Assembly (NCBI GenBank): GCA_036001065.1
Contig: DASYUQ010000061.1
Coordinates: forward strand, 1-35,741
Length of the DNA: 35,741 bases
Direction of reading: 5' to 3'
From: Candidatus Methylomirabilota bacterium
GTDB taxonomy: Bacteria; Methylomirabilota; Methylomirabilia; Rokubacteriales; CSP1-6
This document shows positions 1 to 9,690 of this stretch, one piece after another. The stretch's first letter is position 1; every line of letters starts with the position of its first letter. The notes below the pieces were generated by a model. That model searched no databases. It was not told where the DNA came from and saw only the letters and a list, made by a program, of their open reading frames with translations. The position numbers were made by a program, and so were the translations under genes.

Positions 1-14
1 GCGCTTCGGTTCGG

Positions 15-1355
<1,341 letters not shown>

Positions 1356-1364
1356 GCGTGCGCG

Positions 1365-2558
1365 CTACTCGATGACGCCTTTCTCGCGGAGCCGCCCGAT
1401 GTCGGCGGCGGAGAGCCCGAGGTCCTTCAGGACGTTCTCGGTGTGCTCGGAGGGCAGGGGCGCGGCGCTCCGGATCGCGCCGGGCGTGTCGGAGAGCTTG
1501 ATGGCGACGCCGACCTGTCGGACGCGCCCGTGTTTCGGGTGCTCGACGTCCACGATCATCCGCCGGTGGTTGAGCTGCGGGTCCCGCACCATCTCCTCGA
1601 CCTCGTACACCTTGCCCACGCACACGTCGGCCTTCGTGAGGAGGTCGAACCACTCGTCGCGGTCCCGCGTCCGGATGATCGCCTCGATCTCGCGCCGCGC
1701 CGCCTCCTCCTCGGCGTTGGCGGCGCGCACGAACTGGTCGGGCTTGCGCGCGAACCGCGCGAGCTCCGGGCGGCCGATCGCCTTGCAGAAGTTCTCCCAG
1801 AGCCACGGCTCGGTGCAGCCGATCGTGAGGAGCTTGCCGTCGCGGGTCTCGTAGATCGCGTAGTAGGGGTAGGACCCCCCGAGGAACCCTTCGCCGCGCC
1901 GCGGCGCCAGGCCGTCGCTGAAGAAGAAGCGCATGTTGGGCGTCGCGGCGAGGAGCGAAACCGACGTGTCGAGGTAGGCGACGTCCACGTGCTGGCCGCG
2001 CCCGGTTCGCTCTCGCGCATAGAGCGCGAGGACGATGCCGAGAGCGCCGTGCATTCCGGCGCCGGCATAGTCGGCGACGAGGTTCAGCGGGATGACGGGC
2101 TTGCGGCCAGGCTCGCCGATCAGGCCGAGGACGCCAGCGAGCGAGAGGTAGTTCATGTCGTGGGCGGGGTAGTCCCGGTACGGGCCATCCTGGCCGAAGC
2201 CCGAGAGCGAGCAGTAGACGACGCGCGGGTTCAGCTGGCCGATCGTCGCATAGTCGGCGCCGAGCCGCTTCATGACGCCCGGGCGGAAGCCTTCGACGAC
2301 CACGTCGGCGCTCGCGGCGAGCCTCCTGAAGATCTCCTGCCCGTCGACGGATTTCATGTTCAGCGTCATCGAGCGCTTGTTGCGGTTCGTGAACGTGTGG
2401 ATCGTCCGGCGGACCCAGTCCTCGTCGGCCGGCCGCCCGGGCTCGGGGGTCTCGATCTTCAGGACGTCCGCCCCCATGTCAGCCAGCAGCATCCCGGGGA
2501 ACTCCGCCGGCGGCACTCGCGCCAGCTCGAGAATTTTGATTCCGTCGAGCACGCCCAT
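1365..2558 (-). CDS. CaiB/BaiF family (class III) CoA-transferase
   Basis: The 397-residue product has the length and signature blocks of the family III CoA-transferases, which move CoA between an acyl-CoA and a free carboxylic acid in the cytoplasm. Visible blocks are GIKILELARVPPAEFPGMLL at residues 6-25, the LADMGADVLKIE block at 25-36, NRNKRSMTLNMK at 58-69, and D163 in VADYAGAG, the position of the catalytic Asp. The ATG start at 2558 is preceded by a GAGGAG ribosome site, and the gene lies ten bases after the PrpD-like gene. The combination with PrpD and an MFS carrier suggests activation of a dicarboxylic or methyl-branched acid. The actual substrate is unknown, because formyl-, succinyl-, mesaconyl- and acyl-carnitine-type members look alike at this level. 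Confidence 0.9.
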   Translation of the reverse strand: MGVLDGIKILELARVPPAEFPGMLLADMGADVLKIETPEPGRPADEDWVRRTIHTFTNRNKRSMTLNMKSVDGQEIFRRLAASADVVVEGFRPGVMKRLGADYATIGQLNPRVVYCSLSGFGQDGPYRDYPAHDMNYLSLAGVLGLIGEPGRKPVIPLNLVADYAGAGMHGALGIVLALYARERTGRGQHVDVAYLDTSVSLLAATPNMRFFFSDGLAPRRGEGFLGGSYPYYAIYETRDGKLLTIGCTEPWLWENFCKAIGRPELARFARKPDQFVRAANAEEEAARREIEAIIRTRDRDEWFDLLTKADVCVGKVYEVEEMVRDPQLNHRRMIVDVEHPKHGRVRQVGVAIKLSDTPGAIRSAAPLPSEHTENVLKDLGLSAADIGRLREKGVIE

Positions 2559-2568
2559 GCGCGTCTCC

Positions 2569-3933
2569 TCAGTCAGAGTCGCCCGCGAGCCGCGAGGTGA
2601 GGGCGCGAATGTCGGGGATGTCCTCGAGGTGCGCGAGCTGCTCGGCGACTCCCTCGACCTCGTCGCGCGGCAGGACGAGCGTCGCGCACGCGCGGAACTT
2701 GGCGCGGAGCGCGTCGGGGTTGAGGGGCGTGTCCGGATGCCCGCGCGCCCCGCGCGGCCCGGCCGTGAGCGTGCGCCCGTCCCGCACCCGCACGGTGACG
2801 CGGCTCCACGCGTGCTGCGCGAGCTCGTCCGGGAGCGCCGGATCCACGACCACCGTGATGCGCTCCATGAGGTCGCGCACGGCGTGATTCCGGACCTCGC
2901 CGTCCTCGAACGAGCGAAGGTCCACGCGTCCCTCGGCGAGCGCCGCCGCGGCGCAGAACTGCATCGAGAACTTCCGCTCGAGCGCCGTCGTCGGCCGCGG
3001 GTGGGCGAGGACGTCGGGAACGACGCGGTTCACGGCGACTTCAACAGCCGTCACATCGCGCGGCGTCAGCCCGTGAGCGGCGCGCAGCTCGAGGAGCGAG
3101 TCGATCGCCGAGTGGGTGAGGGCGCACGACGGATAGGGCTTGACCGCGATGCCCGAGGCGAGGAGCTGCCAGGCGCGGCCGAGCCCGTCCAGCGCCGGCT
3201 CGAGCCGCCGGGCGCCTCCGAACGCGGCGACATACCCCTGCTTGCCCTCGAGCGCCGACTCGGATGCGGTCAGCCCCTCGCGGGCGAGCTGCGCGGCGAG
3301 GATCCCGTTCCGCGCCGCGTGCCCCGCGTGGTAGGGCTTGGTCATCGAGCCGAAGTTCTCCTTGAGCCCCGACGCGTGCGTGGCGGCGATCGCGAGGGCG
3401 TGGCGCGTCTGGATCACGTCGAGCCGCAGGAGCCGCGCCGCCGCTGCGGCGCAGCCGAGGGTACCGATCGTGGACGTCGCGTGCCAGCCGCGAGTGTAGT
3501 GCTCGGGATTGAGCGCGGCGCCGAGAGTCGCGCCGACCTCGAAGCCGACGATGTAGGCGAGCGTCACGGCGCGCCCGTCGGCCGTCTCGGCCTCTCCCGC
3601 CGCGAGAGCGGCCGCCAGGAGCGGCACGCTCGGGTGCCCCATCAGCGCGAAGTTTGTGTCGTCGAAGTCGTGCGCGTGCCCGGCCGTGCCGTTGGCGAGC
3701 GCGGCCCACCCGGGGGAGGTTACGAACCGGGTGCCCACGACGGTCGCCAGGGGCGTGCCGCCCTCGGCGCGCGCGACCGCGCGGACGGCGCGCGCGGCGG
3801 GCTCGCCCGCGCCGGCGAGCATCACGCCGAGCGTATCGAGCGCGGCCAGGCGCACGCGGGCGAGCGCTTCGGGCGGGCAGTCCTCGAGCGCGGTCTTGAC
3901 GGCGAACTCCGCGAGCCGGGCCGTGAGGCTCAC
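2569..3933 (-). CDS. MmgE/PrpD family protein
   Basis: This 454-residue cytoplasmic protein belongs to the MmgE/PrpD family (2-methylcitrate dehydratase, cis-aconitate decarboxylase and relatives). Diagnostic segments are the LAALDTLGVMLAGA block near residues 29-42, the NGTAGHAHDFDD block near 96-107 with the family's paired His and Asp residues, and the MTKPYHAGHAARNG block near 196-209. The start is GTG at 3933, only 22 bases from the start of the divergent MBL gene, so promoters for both must lie within or upstream of these genes. It is the first gene of the operon with CaiB and MFS. Dehydratase or decarboxylase activity on a tricarboxylic acid is likely from the family. The particular substrate is open. 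Confidence 0.9.
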   Translation of the reverse strand: MSLTARLAEFAVKTALEDCPPEALARVRLAALDTLGVMLAGAGEPAARAVRAVARAEGGTPLATVVGTRFVTSPGWAALANGTAGHAHDFDDTNFALMGHPSVPLLAAALAAGEAETADGRAVTLAYIVGFEVGATLGAALNPEHYTRGWHATSTIGTLGCAAAAARLLRLDVIQTRHALAIAATHASGLKENFGSMTKPYHAGHAARNGILAAQLAREGLTASESALEGKQGYVAAFGGARRLEPALDGLGRAWQLLASGIAVKPYPSCALTHSAIDSLLELRAAHGLTPRDVTAVEVAVNRVVPDVLAHPRPTTALERKFSMQFCAAAALAEGRVDLRSFEDGEVRNHAVRDLMERITVVVDPALPDELAQHAWSRVTVRVRDGRTLTAGPRGARGHPDTPLNPDALRAKFRACATLVLPRDEVEGVAEQLAHLEDIPDIRALTSRLAGDSD

Positions 3934-3955
3934 AGGGGCACGATATCATGAGTGT

Positions 3956-4687
3956 GTGAGGGTCCGGTTTCTCGGATCGGGCGATGCGTTCGGCAGCGGC
4001 GGGCGGTTCCAGACGTGCATCCACGTCCAGGCGGCCGGCGCGCAGGTGCTGCTCGACTGCGGCGCCTCCTCGCTCGTCGCGATGCGCCGCTTCGGCGTGG
4101 ACCCGCAGGCGATCGACGCCGTCGTCCTCTCGCACCTGCACGGTGATCACTTCGGCGGCGTGCCCTTCCTGATCCTCGACGCTCAATTCAAGCGGCGCAC
4201 ACGGCCGCTCACCGTGGCCGGCCCACCGGGCGTCGAGGCGCGGGTCCGCGCGACGATGGAGGTGCTGTTCCCCGGCTCGACCGCCGTCGAGCGCCGATTC
4301 GTCACGCGTTTCGTCGAGCTGGCCGAGCGGCTGCCGCAGGGACTCGGGCCGTTCACGGTGACGCCGTTCCCCGTGGTGCACGCCAGCGGGGCGCCGTCGT
4401 TCGCGCTGCGCCTGGCGTGCGACGGCAAGGTGATCGCCTACTCGGGGGACACCGAGTGGACCGAGGTCCTGGTCGACGCGGCGCGAGCGGCCGACCTGTT
4501 CATCGCGGAGGCGCTCTTCGTCGACAAGCGCGTCAAGTTCCACCTCGACGCGCAGACGCTGCTCGCGAACCGCGCGCGGCTCGACTGCCGCCGGCTCGTC
4601 GTGACGCACATGAGCGACGACGTGCTGGGGCGCCTCGACGCGCTCGGTGTCGAGGCGGCGGAGGACGGCCGGGAATTCGTGGTCTGA
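3956..4687 (+). CDS. MBL-fold metal-dependent hydrolase (RNase Z/AtsA-like)
   Basis: The 243-residue protein starts with VRVRFLGSGDAFGSGGR, a first strand typical of the RNase Z/arylsulfatase branch of the metallo-beta-lactamase fold. The metal-binding motif HLHGDH lies at residues 60-65, followed by a Gly-rich turn. Further ligand positions are the strand around VVHASGAPS, the Asp in YSGDTEW, and the late His in VVTHMSDD. GTG at 3956 is chosen because homology starts right there; upstream codons in the same frame lie under the PrpD gene. No strong ribosome site is visible. It is cytoplasmic by lack of a signal peptide. It is too short for a full RNase Z with exosite, so a small-molecule phosphodiesterase or esterase is equally possible. 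Confidence 0.85.
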   Translation: MRVRFLGSGDAFGSGGRFQTCIHVQAAGAQVLLDCGASSLVAMRRFGVDPQAIDAVVLSHLHGDHFGGVPFLILDAQFKRRTRPLTVAGPPGVEARVRATMEVLFPGSTAVERRFVTRFVELAERLPQGLGPFTVTPFPVVHASGAPSFALRLACDGKVIAYSGDTEWTEVLVDAARAADLFIAEALFVDKRVKFHLDAQTLLANRARLDCRRLVVTHMSDDVLGRLDALGVEAAEDGREFVV

Positions 4688-4707
4688 GCGCGAATCTGAC
4701 GGGAAGA

Positions 4708-5481
4708 TCAGCCGAAGAGGCTGTACCGGAATACGCAGCGCAGCCCGCTGACGGCGTCCCGGAAGCCGATCTTCTTTCCCTCCTCGTAGGTTCGGCCGGC
4801 GTACGAGATCGGCACCTCGAACACCCGGCACCCCATTCGCGCGATCTTCGCCGTCACCTCGGGTTCGAAGCCGAACCGCTCCTCACGCAACGTGAGTCCC
4901 TGAAGAACCTCTCGCCGGAAGACCTTGTAGCACGTCCACACGTCCGTCAGATTCAGGTCCGTGAAGATGTTCGAGAGGTGCGTGAGGGCCTTGTTCACGA
5001 GCGAGTGTCTGTAGAAGAGGACGCGATGGGGCCCACCGAGAAACCTCGACCCGTAGACGACGTCGGCAAGGTCGCGCTCGATTGGATCGATGAGCTGGAA
5101 GTACTCCTGCGGGTTGTACTCGAGGTCTGCATCCTGGATGATGACGATGCGCCCACGCGCGTGCCGGAAGCCTCGACGAAGTGCCGCGCCCTTGCCGCCG
5201 TTCGTCGGCTGGAGGTAGATCGAGATGTTCCCGGTGGTCAGCGAATGGCCGGTCTTCGGGAGGATTGTGGACTCCTCGCCGGACGCGGTGCTATCGACGA
5301 TCTGCTGGAGGAGCTCGCGTGTCCCGTCGGTCGAGCCGTCGTCGACGACGATGACTTCCTTGTCGATCCCGACCTGCTGGACCCGCCACAGAATTTCCTC
5401 GATCGTGCCGCGCTCGTTGTAAACCGGGATGACGACGGACAGCGTCGGTACGCGCGGAACTTTTGCCGAGGGGACTTCCAA
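4708..5481 (-). CDS. Family 2 glycosyltransferase (polyprenyl-phosphate sugar transferase-like)
   Basis: This 257-residue GT-A fold enzyme resembles dolichyl/polyprenyl-phosphate mannosyl- and glucosyltransferases that load a lipid carrier at the inner membrane. It has the opening block [17 protein letters not shown] (14-30), DDGS at 47-50 for nucleotide-sugar binding, [12 protein letters not shown] around 94-105, and the metal-binding DAD at 117-119. The VYGSRFLGG loop and the [15 protein letters not shown] block follow. It has no C-terminal membrane helices. An extra loop (residues about 64-88) separates the first two strands. It lies alone on the - strand, converging with the MBL gene 20 bases away, and its codon use appears less GC-biased than its neighbours. 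The sugar is not predictable. Confidence 0.88.
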   Translation of the reverse strand: MEVPSAKVPRVPTLSVVIPVYNERGTIEEILWRVQQVGIDKEVIVVDDGSTDGTRELLQQIVDSTASGEESTILPKTGHSLTTGNISIYLQPTNGGKGAALRRGFRHARGRIVIIQDADLEYNPQEYFQLIDPIERDLADVVYGSRFLGGPHRVLFYRHSLVNKALTHLSNIFTDLNLTDVWTCYKVFRREVLQGLTLREERFGFEPEVTAKIARMGCRVFEVPISYAGRTYEEGKKIGFRDAVSGLRCVFRYSLFG

Positions 5482-5548
5482 CGCTCCTCCTCCTCGACAG
5501 CTATTGTAAGGGACCGGCTCGCGCTGGACTAAGCCTTTAGCTGAGCCC

Positions 5549-6268
5549 TCACCGTGCGTCGTGGAAGATGACGCCGAGGGTGTAGCGCGAGCCGGAACGT
5601 ACGCGGCTCACGCCGTGCCGCATCACGGCGCGGTAGTAGCCGCGCGCGCCCCGCGCGGGGCGGGAGCGCGTCGTGAAGATGACGACTTCGCCCTGCGCGG
5701 TCGCCACGGCCTCGCCGCGCGACTGGGCGCGCGGCCGCTGCTCGATCAGCAGGAACTCGCCCCCCGTGTAGTCCACGCCCGGGCGGGAGAGGAAGCCCGT
5801 GAGCTGCAGGGGGAAGACCACGTCGCCGTAGAGGTCCTGGTGGAGGCAGTTGTAGCCGCCCGCCTCGTAGTGGAGGAGGAGCGGCGTCGGCTTCGTTTGG
5901 CCCCGCTGCCGGCAGCGGGCGAGAAGCGACGGGAGATCGGGCGGGTAGCGTGTCGCCGTGCCCAGCGCGGCCTCCCAGCGGTTCGCGATCGCCGCGAGCG
6001 CCGGGTAGGCGTGGCCGCGCAGCGCCTCGACAAGCGGCGGCAGCGGCGCGTCGAAGTACTTGTAGTCGCCCACGCCGAACTTGTACCGCGCCATGTCCAC
6101 GCGGCTCCTGAAGCGGCCGTCGTCGGCGTAGAGCGCGATCAGCTCGGCGCACTCGGCGGGCGTGAGCACGGGCGGCGTCTTCGCGTAGCCCCACTCCCAG
6201 AGCGACTGCTCGATCGCCTGCCAGTCGAGCGCCGTGAGCCGGGCCGCGACGTCCGTGTTGACGCTCAT
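5549..6268 (-). CDS. 2-oxoglutarate/Fe(II)-dependent oxygenase (prolyl hydroxylase-like)
   Basis: The 239-residue product has the facial triad of the 2-oxoglutarate/Fe(II) oxygenases: H143-x-D145 in CLHQDLYGD and H218 in MRHGVSRV, with R228 in [12 protein letters not shown] as the likely 2-oxoglutarate carboxylate anchor. The segment from HYEAGGYN to the C-terminus is the double-stranded beta-helix. The first 100 residues are a helical N-terminal part with [13 protein letters not shown], as in prolyl-4-hydroxylase-like proteins. It is cytoplasmic, without a signal peptide. The ATG at 6268 overlaps the ATG of the divergent PAP2 gene by two bases. The substrate could be a protein side chain or a small molecule, and the neighbours give no clue. 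Confidence 0.85.
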   Translation of the reverse strand: MSVNTDVAARLTALDWQAIEQSLWEWGYAKTPPVLTPAECAELIALYADDGRFRSRVDMARYKFGVGDYKYFDAPLPPLVEALRGHAYPALAAIANRWEAALGTATRYPPDLPSLLARCRQRGQTKPTPLLLHYEAGGYNCLHQDLYGDVVFPLQLTGFLSRPGVDYTGGEFLLIEQRPRAQSRGEAVATAQGEVVIFTTRSRPARGARGYYRAVMRHGVSRVRSGSRYTLGVIFHDAR

Positions 6269-6893
6269 GGCATACTTTCCGGCGGTGAAACTCCCGAGAG
6301 TGGTGGTGCCCCTCGCCGTGGTCTCCGTGCTCGCATTCCTGGCCCTCGCCGCGGTCGCCCGCGCGCAGTACTTCTTCCCACTCGACTATACGGTGCAGGC
6401 GCTCGCCCAGGGTGCACGCAATCCGCTCCTCGAAGCGCCGATGCGTGCGGTGACGCTCCTCGGGTCGGGCTGGGTCCTGGCGCCGCTCTCCGCACTCGGC
6501 TGGGTCGGTCTCCGGCGCCTCGGCCATCCCCTGGCGCGCTTCGTCCCCGCGACCGTCGTCGGCGCCTTCCTGCTGGGCGCCGTGACCAAATGGCTCGTGT
6601 CGCGTCCCCGTCCGCGCGGCTCCGAGTATGGATTCCCCAGCGGCCACACGCTGGGGGCCGCCGTCTTCTTCGGCGCCGTCGTCTACGTGCTCTGGACGCT
6701 CGGCGTCCCGCGCGTCCCCCGCTGGCTCGGCACCCTCCTCGCGTGCCTGCTCGTCCTCGGCGTCGCCTGGAGCCGGCTCTACCTGAGATCCCACTGGCTG
6801 AGCGACGTGGCCGGCGGTCTCGCGGGCGGCGTGGCCTACCTGCTGGTGGCCCTCATCGTGATCGAGCGACGGCTCCGGGCGCCGCCTACTTGA
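6267..6893 (+). CDS. PAP2-family membrane phosphatase
   Basis: This 208-residue integral membrane protein carries the complete three-part PAP2 phosphatase signature: K108 with KX6RP in KWLVSRPRP, PSGH at residues 124-127, and SRX5HX3D with R170, H176 and D180 (SRLYLRSHWLSD). Hydrophobic helices surround these motifs. Family members remove phosphate from phosphatidic acid, undecaprenyl pyrophosphate or related lipids on the outer face of the inner membrane. The start is ATG at 6267; GTG at 6285 is a possible alternative because no ribosome site precedes either. Its 3' end overlaps the convergent dctM gene by eight bases. A second PAP2 gene of similar size lies at 25528-26121. Confidence 0.88.
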   Translation: MAYFPAVKLPRVVVPLAVVSVLAFLALAAVARAQYFFPLDYTVQALAQGARNPLLEAPMRAVTLLGSGWVLAPLSALGWVGLRRLGHPLARFVPATVVGAFLLGAVTKWLVSRPRPRGSEYGFPSGHTLGAAVFFGAVVYVLWTLGVPRVPRWLGTLLACLLVLGVAWSRLYLRSHWLSDVAGGLAGGVAYLLVALIVIERRLRAPPT

Positions 6894-8172
6894 CGAACCC
6901 GAGGAGCCGCGGGATCACGAGCACCGTCTCGGGCACGAAGGCGACCAGGAAGAGCACGACGAGAATCGCCGCCAGGAACGGCAGCAGCGGCCTCACGAGC
7001 TTTTCCATCGGCAGGCCGCTGATCGCCATGCCGAGGAAGAGGCAGAGGCCGACGGGCGGCGTCACGTGGCCGACCGCGGAGGCGATCACGCACACCATCC
7101 CGAAGTGGATGGGGTGGATGCCGAGCGCCTGCGCGCCGGGCAAGAGCACCGGGACCGTGACCAGGATGATCTCCGACGGGGTGAGGAAGGTCCCGAGGAA
7201 GACGTAGAGCACGATCACGAAGGTCATGAAGAGCCACCACGTCGGGGCGAAGGTGAAGATGAGCTCGGCGACGCGGAATGGGAACTTCGAGTAGGTCAGC
7301 ACCCAGCCGAACGCCCCGACCAGCCCGATGATGAGCCCGATCACCCCGCTGAGCCGCGCCGAGTCGGCGAAGATCCCCGGCACCTCCCGCCACGAGAGCT
7401 CCCCGTAGAAGAGCGGCGGGACCGCGAGCGCGTAGACGACCGCGACCGCCGCCGCTTCCGTCGGCGTGAACCAGCCGAGGAGGATGCCGCCCATGATGAT
7501 GATCGGGATCATCAAGCCCGGCAGCGCGTTCCGGAGGGCGCGGGTGAACGTCGCCAGGGTGGGCGGGGGCTCCTTGGGGTAGTTCCGCCGCTTGGCGATC
7601 ACGAACGTCGGCACCGCCATGCCGAGCGCGATGAGGAGCCCGGGCAGGTAGCCGCCCGCGAAGATCGCCGCGACCGACTCGTCGGCCATCCACGCGAAGA
7701 TCACGGCGATGATGGACGGCGGAATGATCGGCGCGAGGATCGCCGTGCAGATCGTCAGGACGGTCGCGAAGTCACGGTCGTAGCCCTTGCGCACCATCTG
7801 CGGGATGAGGAACGTCCCGAGCGCCGACACGTCCGCCACCGCCGAGCCCGAGATCCCGCCGAAGATCATCGAGTCCACGATGTTCACGTAGGCGAGCCCG
7901 CCCCGGAAGCGGCCCACGAGCACGGTGGCCAGGTCGATGATGGCGCGCGCCACGCCCCCGCGCGCCGCGATGTTCCCCGCCAGGATGAAGAGCGGCGCGG
8001 CGAGGAGCAGGAACGAGTCGGACAGGAGGCCCACGAAGCGCGAGGGGATGATGATCGGGTTGAGCGCCGGGTAGAGCGTCGCCGCGGCGAGCGTGCCGAC
8101 GCCGAGCGCGATGCCGATCGGCATGCCGAGGAGGACGAACACGACGAAGACGATCAGGAGCGTCTCGGCCAC
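6886..8172 (-). CDS. dctM: TRAP transporter large permease subunit DctM
   Basis: The 428-residue protein is an inner-membrane protein of the DctM/TRAP large-subunit family, with about twelve hydrophobic segments. Typical family blocks are GMPIGIALGVGTL near residues 18-30, FILAGNIAARGGVARAIIDLA near 60-80, GGISGSAVADVSALGT near 108-123 and the mirrored second half with PPVGLCLFLG near 375. It forms the ion-coupled channel of the uptake system together with DctQ. Its ATG at 8172 lies 19 bases inside the end of dctQ, consistent with translational coupling. Its own 3' end converges on the PAP2 gene. The substrate is set by the DctP protein. Confidence 0.93.
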   Translation of the reverse strand: MAETLLIVFVVFVLLGMPIGIALGVGTLAAATLYPALNPIIIPSRFVGLLSDSFLLLAAPLFILAGNIAARGGVARAIIDLATVLVGRFRGGLAYVNIVDSMIFGGISGSAVADVSALGTFLIPQMVRKGYDRDFATVLTICTAILAPIIPPSIIAVIFAWMADESVAAIFAGGYLPGLLIALGMAVPTFVIAKRRNYPKEPPPTLATFTRALRNALPGLMIPIIIMGGILLGWFTPTEAAAVAVVYALAVPPLFYGELSWREVPGIFADSARLSGVIGLIIGLVGAFGWVLTYSKFPFRVAELIFTFAPTWWLFMTFVIVLYVFLGTFLTPSEIILVTVPVLLPGAQALGIHPIHFGMVCVIASAVGHVTPPVGLCLFLGMAISGLPMEKLVRPLLPFLAAILVVLFLVAFVPETVLVIPRLLGFVK

Positions 8173-8654
8173 AGCTCACGCACCGCGGCGACCAGGCGCC
8201 ACGCCATGGGCAGGATGATGAGCGCCGCGCCGACGGGCACGGCCGCGTACACATAGCCGAGCGAGAGGCTCAGGCCGGCGCTCGACTGGAGATTCGAGTT
8301 CGGGACGAGCACGAAGCTCGTCTTGATGAGCGAGAGGAACAGCAGGATGCCCGCGGCCTGGGTGATCGCGTTCGTGAGGGCCTGCCCCCGGGGCGACAGA
8401 CGGTCGCGGAAGTACTCGAGCATCGTGTGCTCGCCGCGGTGCATGGCGGCGGCGGCGCCGATCATCACGAGCCAGACGAACAGGTAGCGGGGAATCTCGT
8501 CGATGCCGTCGAACGCGCTGCGGCCGACGTAGCGGAGCGCCACCTGGACGAAGACGGCGGCCGTCATCACGGCGAGGAGGGCGCCTCCGAGCAGGCCGAG
8601 CCCGTCGTAGAGCCGGGTGCCCCAGCGGCCGAAAGGCCGATCGGGAGCGGGCAC
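8154..8654 (-). CDS. dctQ: TRAP transporter small permease subunit DctQ
   Basis: A GTG at 8654, two bases after the dctP stop codon, opens a 166-residue frame that begins VPAPDRPFGRWGTRLYDGLG and carries four hydrophobic helices, the pattern of DctQ. Family features are the first helix with AVFVQVALRYVGRS, then a conserved block with DEIPRYLFVWLVMIGAAAAM followed by HRGEHTMLEYF. The reading frame is also open upstream through dctP in another phase, so the start has to be set by family and spacing. The gene lies between dctP and dctM as in most TRAP operons. DctQ is the small membrane partner that stabilises DctM and contacts the loaded binding protein. Confidence 0.9.
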   Translation of the reverse strand: MPAPDRPFGRWGTRLYDGLGLLGGALLAVMTAAVFVQVALRYVGRSAFDGIDEIPRYLFVWLVMIGAAAAMHRGEHTMLEYFRDRLSPRGQALTNAITQAAGILLFLSLIKTSFVLVPNSNLQSSAGLSLSLGYVYAAVPVGAALIILPMAWRLVAAVRELWPRRS

Positions 8655-8656
8655 GC

Positions 8657-9655
8657 CTACTTGATGCTGAGGATGTGATCCACGATCTTCCGCGCGTCTT
8701 TGCCAGCCGGCGTCGCGTAGAACTCCTCGTAGACGCTCCGCGTCGCCTCGCGGAACGGCGTCGCGTCGGGCTTGGTGATCGACACGCCCTTGGCCCGGAC
8801 CTGCTCCTGGATCCCCTTGTCCTCGTCGAGGATGAACTTCCGGTTCCACTGCTCGGCGTGCCTGGCCGCCTCCATGATCGCCTTCTGGGTGGCCGCGTCC
8901 TGCTTGCCCCATGAGGCCTTGGACATGATCAGGGCGACGGCCTGGTGGGTGTGGCGCACATCCGCGACGTGCTTGACGATGTCGTAGAACTTGTTGTGGT
9001 AGAAGGTGTTGATCCCGCCCTCGGCGAAGTCGATGACCTTGGTCTGAAGCGCGGTGGCCACCTCGGGGAAGGCGATGGGCGTGGAGATCATCCCCAGCGC
9101 TTTGAACGTCGCCACTAAAATTTTGTCCTCCTGCACGCGGATCTTCTTGCCCTTCACGTCGGCGATGGAATTGATCGGGTAGTGGCCGTAGATGCCGCGG
9201 TAGCCGGCGGCGATGAACCCGACCAGCTTGAAGCCCTTCCGGTCCAGCACGGGCTCGTAGTATTTGCGGATGACGTCGTTTCCGTCGAGCGCGGCGTAGA
9301 CGTGCTGGTAGTCCCGAAAGATGTAGGGGAGCTGGAAGACCGACATCTCGGGCACCAGCGTGGAGAGCGGCGCCGTGGTGATGGGGCCGAAGTCGACGGT
9401 GCCGAGCTGGATCTGCTGGGCCACCTCCCGTTCGCCCCCCAGCGCCCCCGAGTGGTGGTGAATGATCTTGACCTTGCCGCCGGTCAGCTCGGCCACCTTG
9501 TCGGCGAACTGCTGGGCCGCCTGGGCGGTCCCGTGCTTGGGTGGGTTGACGTTGCCCATCACGAGCTCGCGGGTCTGCGCGCCGACGGGCGTCCACCCCG
9601 CCAAGACCACCAGGAACGGCGTCACCAGCAGCGCGCTCAGGAACCTCGATCGCAT
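8657..9655 (-). CDS. dctP: TRAP transporter substrate-binding protein DctP
   Basis: This 332-residue protein has an N-terminal signal peptide (MRSRFLSALLVTPFLVVLAG, cleavage likely after VGAQ) and the DctP fold that captures a substrate in the periplasm and delivers it to DctQM. Typical blocks are FADKVAELTGGKVKI near residues 50-64, GALGGEREVAQQIQLGTVDF near 70-89, and the DVKGKKIRVQ block near 167-176, which usually holds the Arg that binds the substrate carboxylate. ATG at 9655 is preceded by a good GGAGGAG site. The operon order is lactonase-like gene, dctP, dctQ, dctM. The ligand is presumably a carboxylate, but its identity is unknown. Confidence 0.93.
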   Translation of the reverse strand: MRSRFLSALLVTPFLVVLAGWTPVGAQTRELVMGNVNPPKHGTAQAAQQFADKVAELTGGKVKIIHHHSGALGGEREVAQQIQLGTVDFGPITTAPLSTLVPEMSVFQLPYIFRDYQHVYAALDGNDVIRKYYEPVLDRKGFKLVGFIAAGYRGIYGHYPINSIADVKGKKIRVQEDKILVATFKALGMISTPIAFPEVATALQTKVIDFAEGGINTFYHNKFYDIVKHVADVRHTHQAVALIMSKASWGKQDAATQKAIMEAARHAEQWNRKFILDEDKGIQEQVRAKGVSITKPDATPFREATRSVYEEFYATPAGKDARKIVDHILSIK

Positions 9656-9669
9656 GGTCGCTCCTCCAC

Positions 9670-9687
9670 GCCGGCCACGCGGCCGGC
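9670..9687 (-). terminator. Hairpin between the lactonase-like gene and dctP
   Basis: GCCGGCC and GGCCGGC form a perfect seven-base-pair stem with a four-base loop in the 35-base gap. There is no T-run, so it is not a standard intrinsic terminator. It may partly block read-through or protect an RNA end between the two genes. GC-rich palindromes arise easily here, so confidence is low. Confidence 0.3.
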
Positions 9688-9690
9688 CGC

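Noticed and set aside
1443-2600. Open frame on the + strand antisense to the CoA-transferase
   Set aside because: It has no family motifs and mirrors the codon structure of the real gene. Many similar frames elsewhere in the window were dropped for the same reason.
7772-8254. A separate gene in the DctM/DctQ overlap
   Set aside because: The open frame there is out of phase with both families and lacks hydrophobic helices or motifs.
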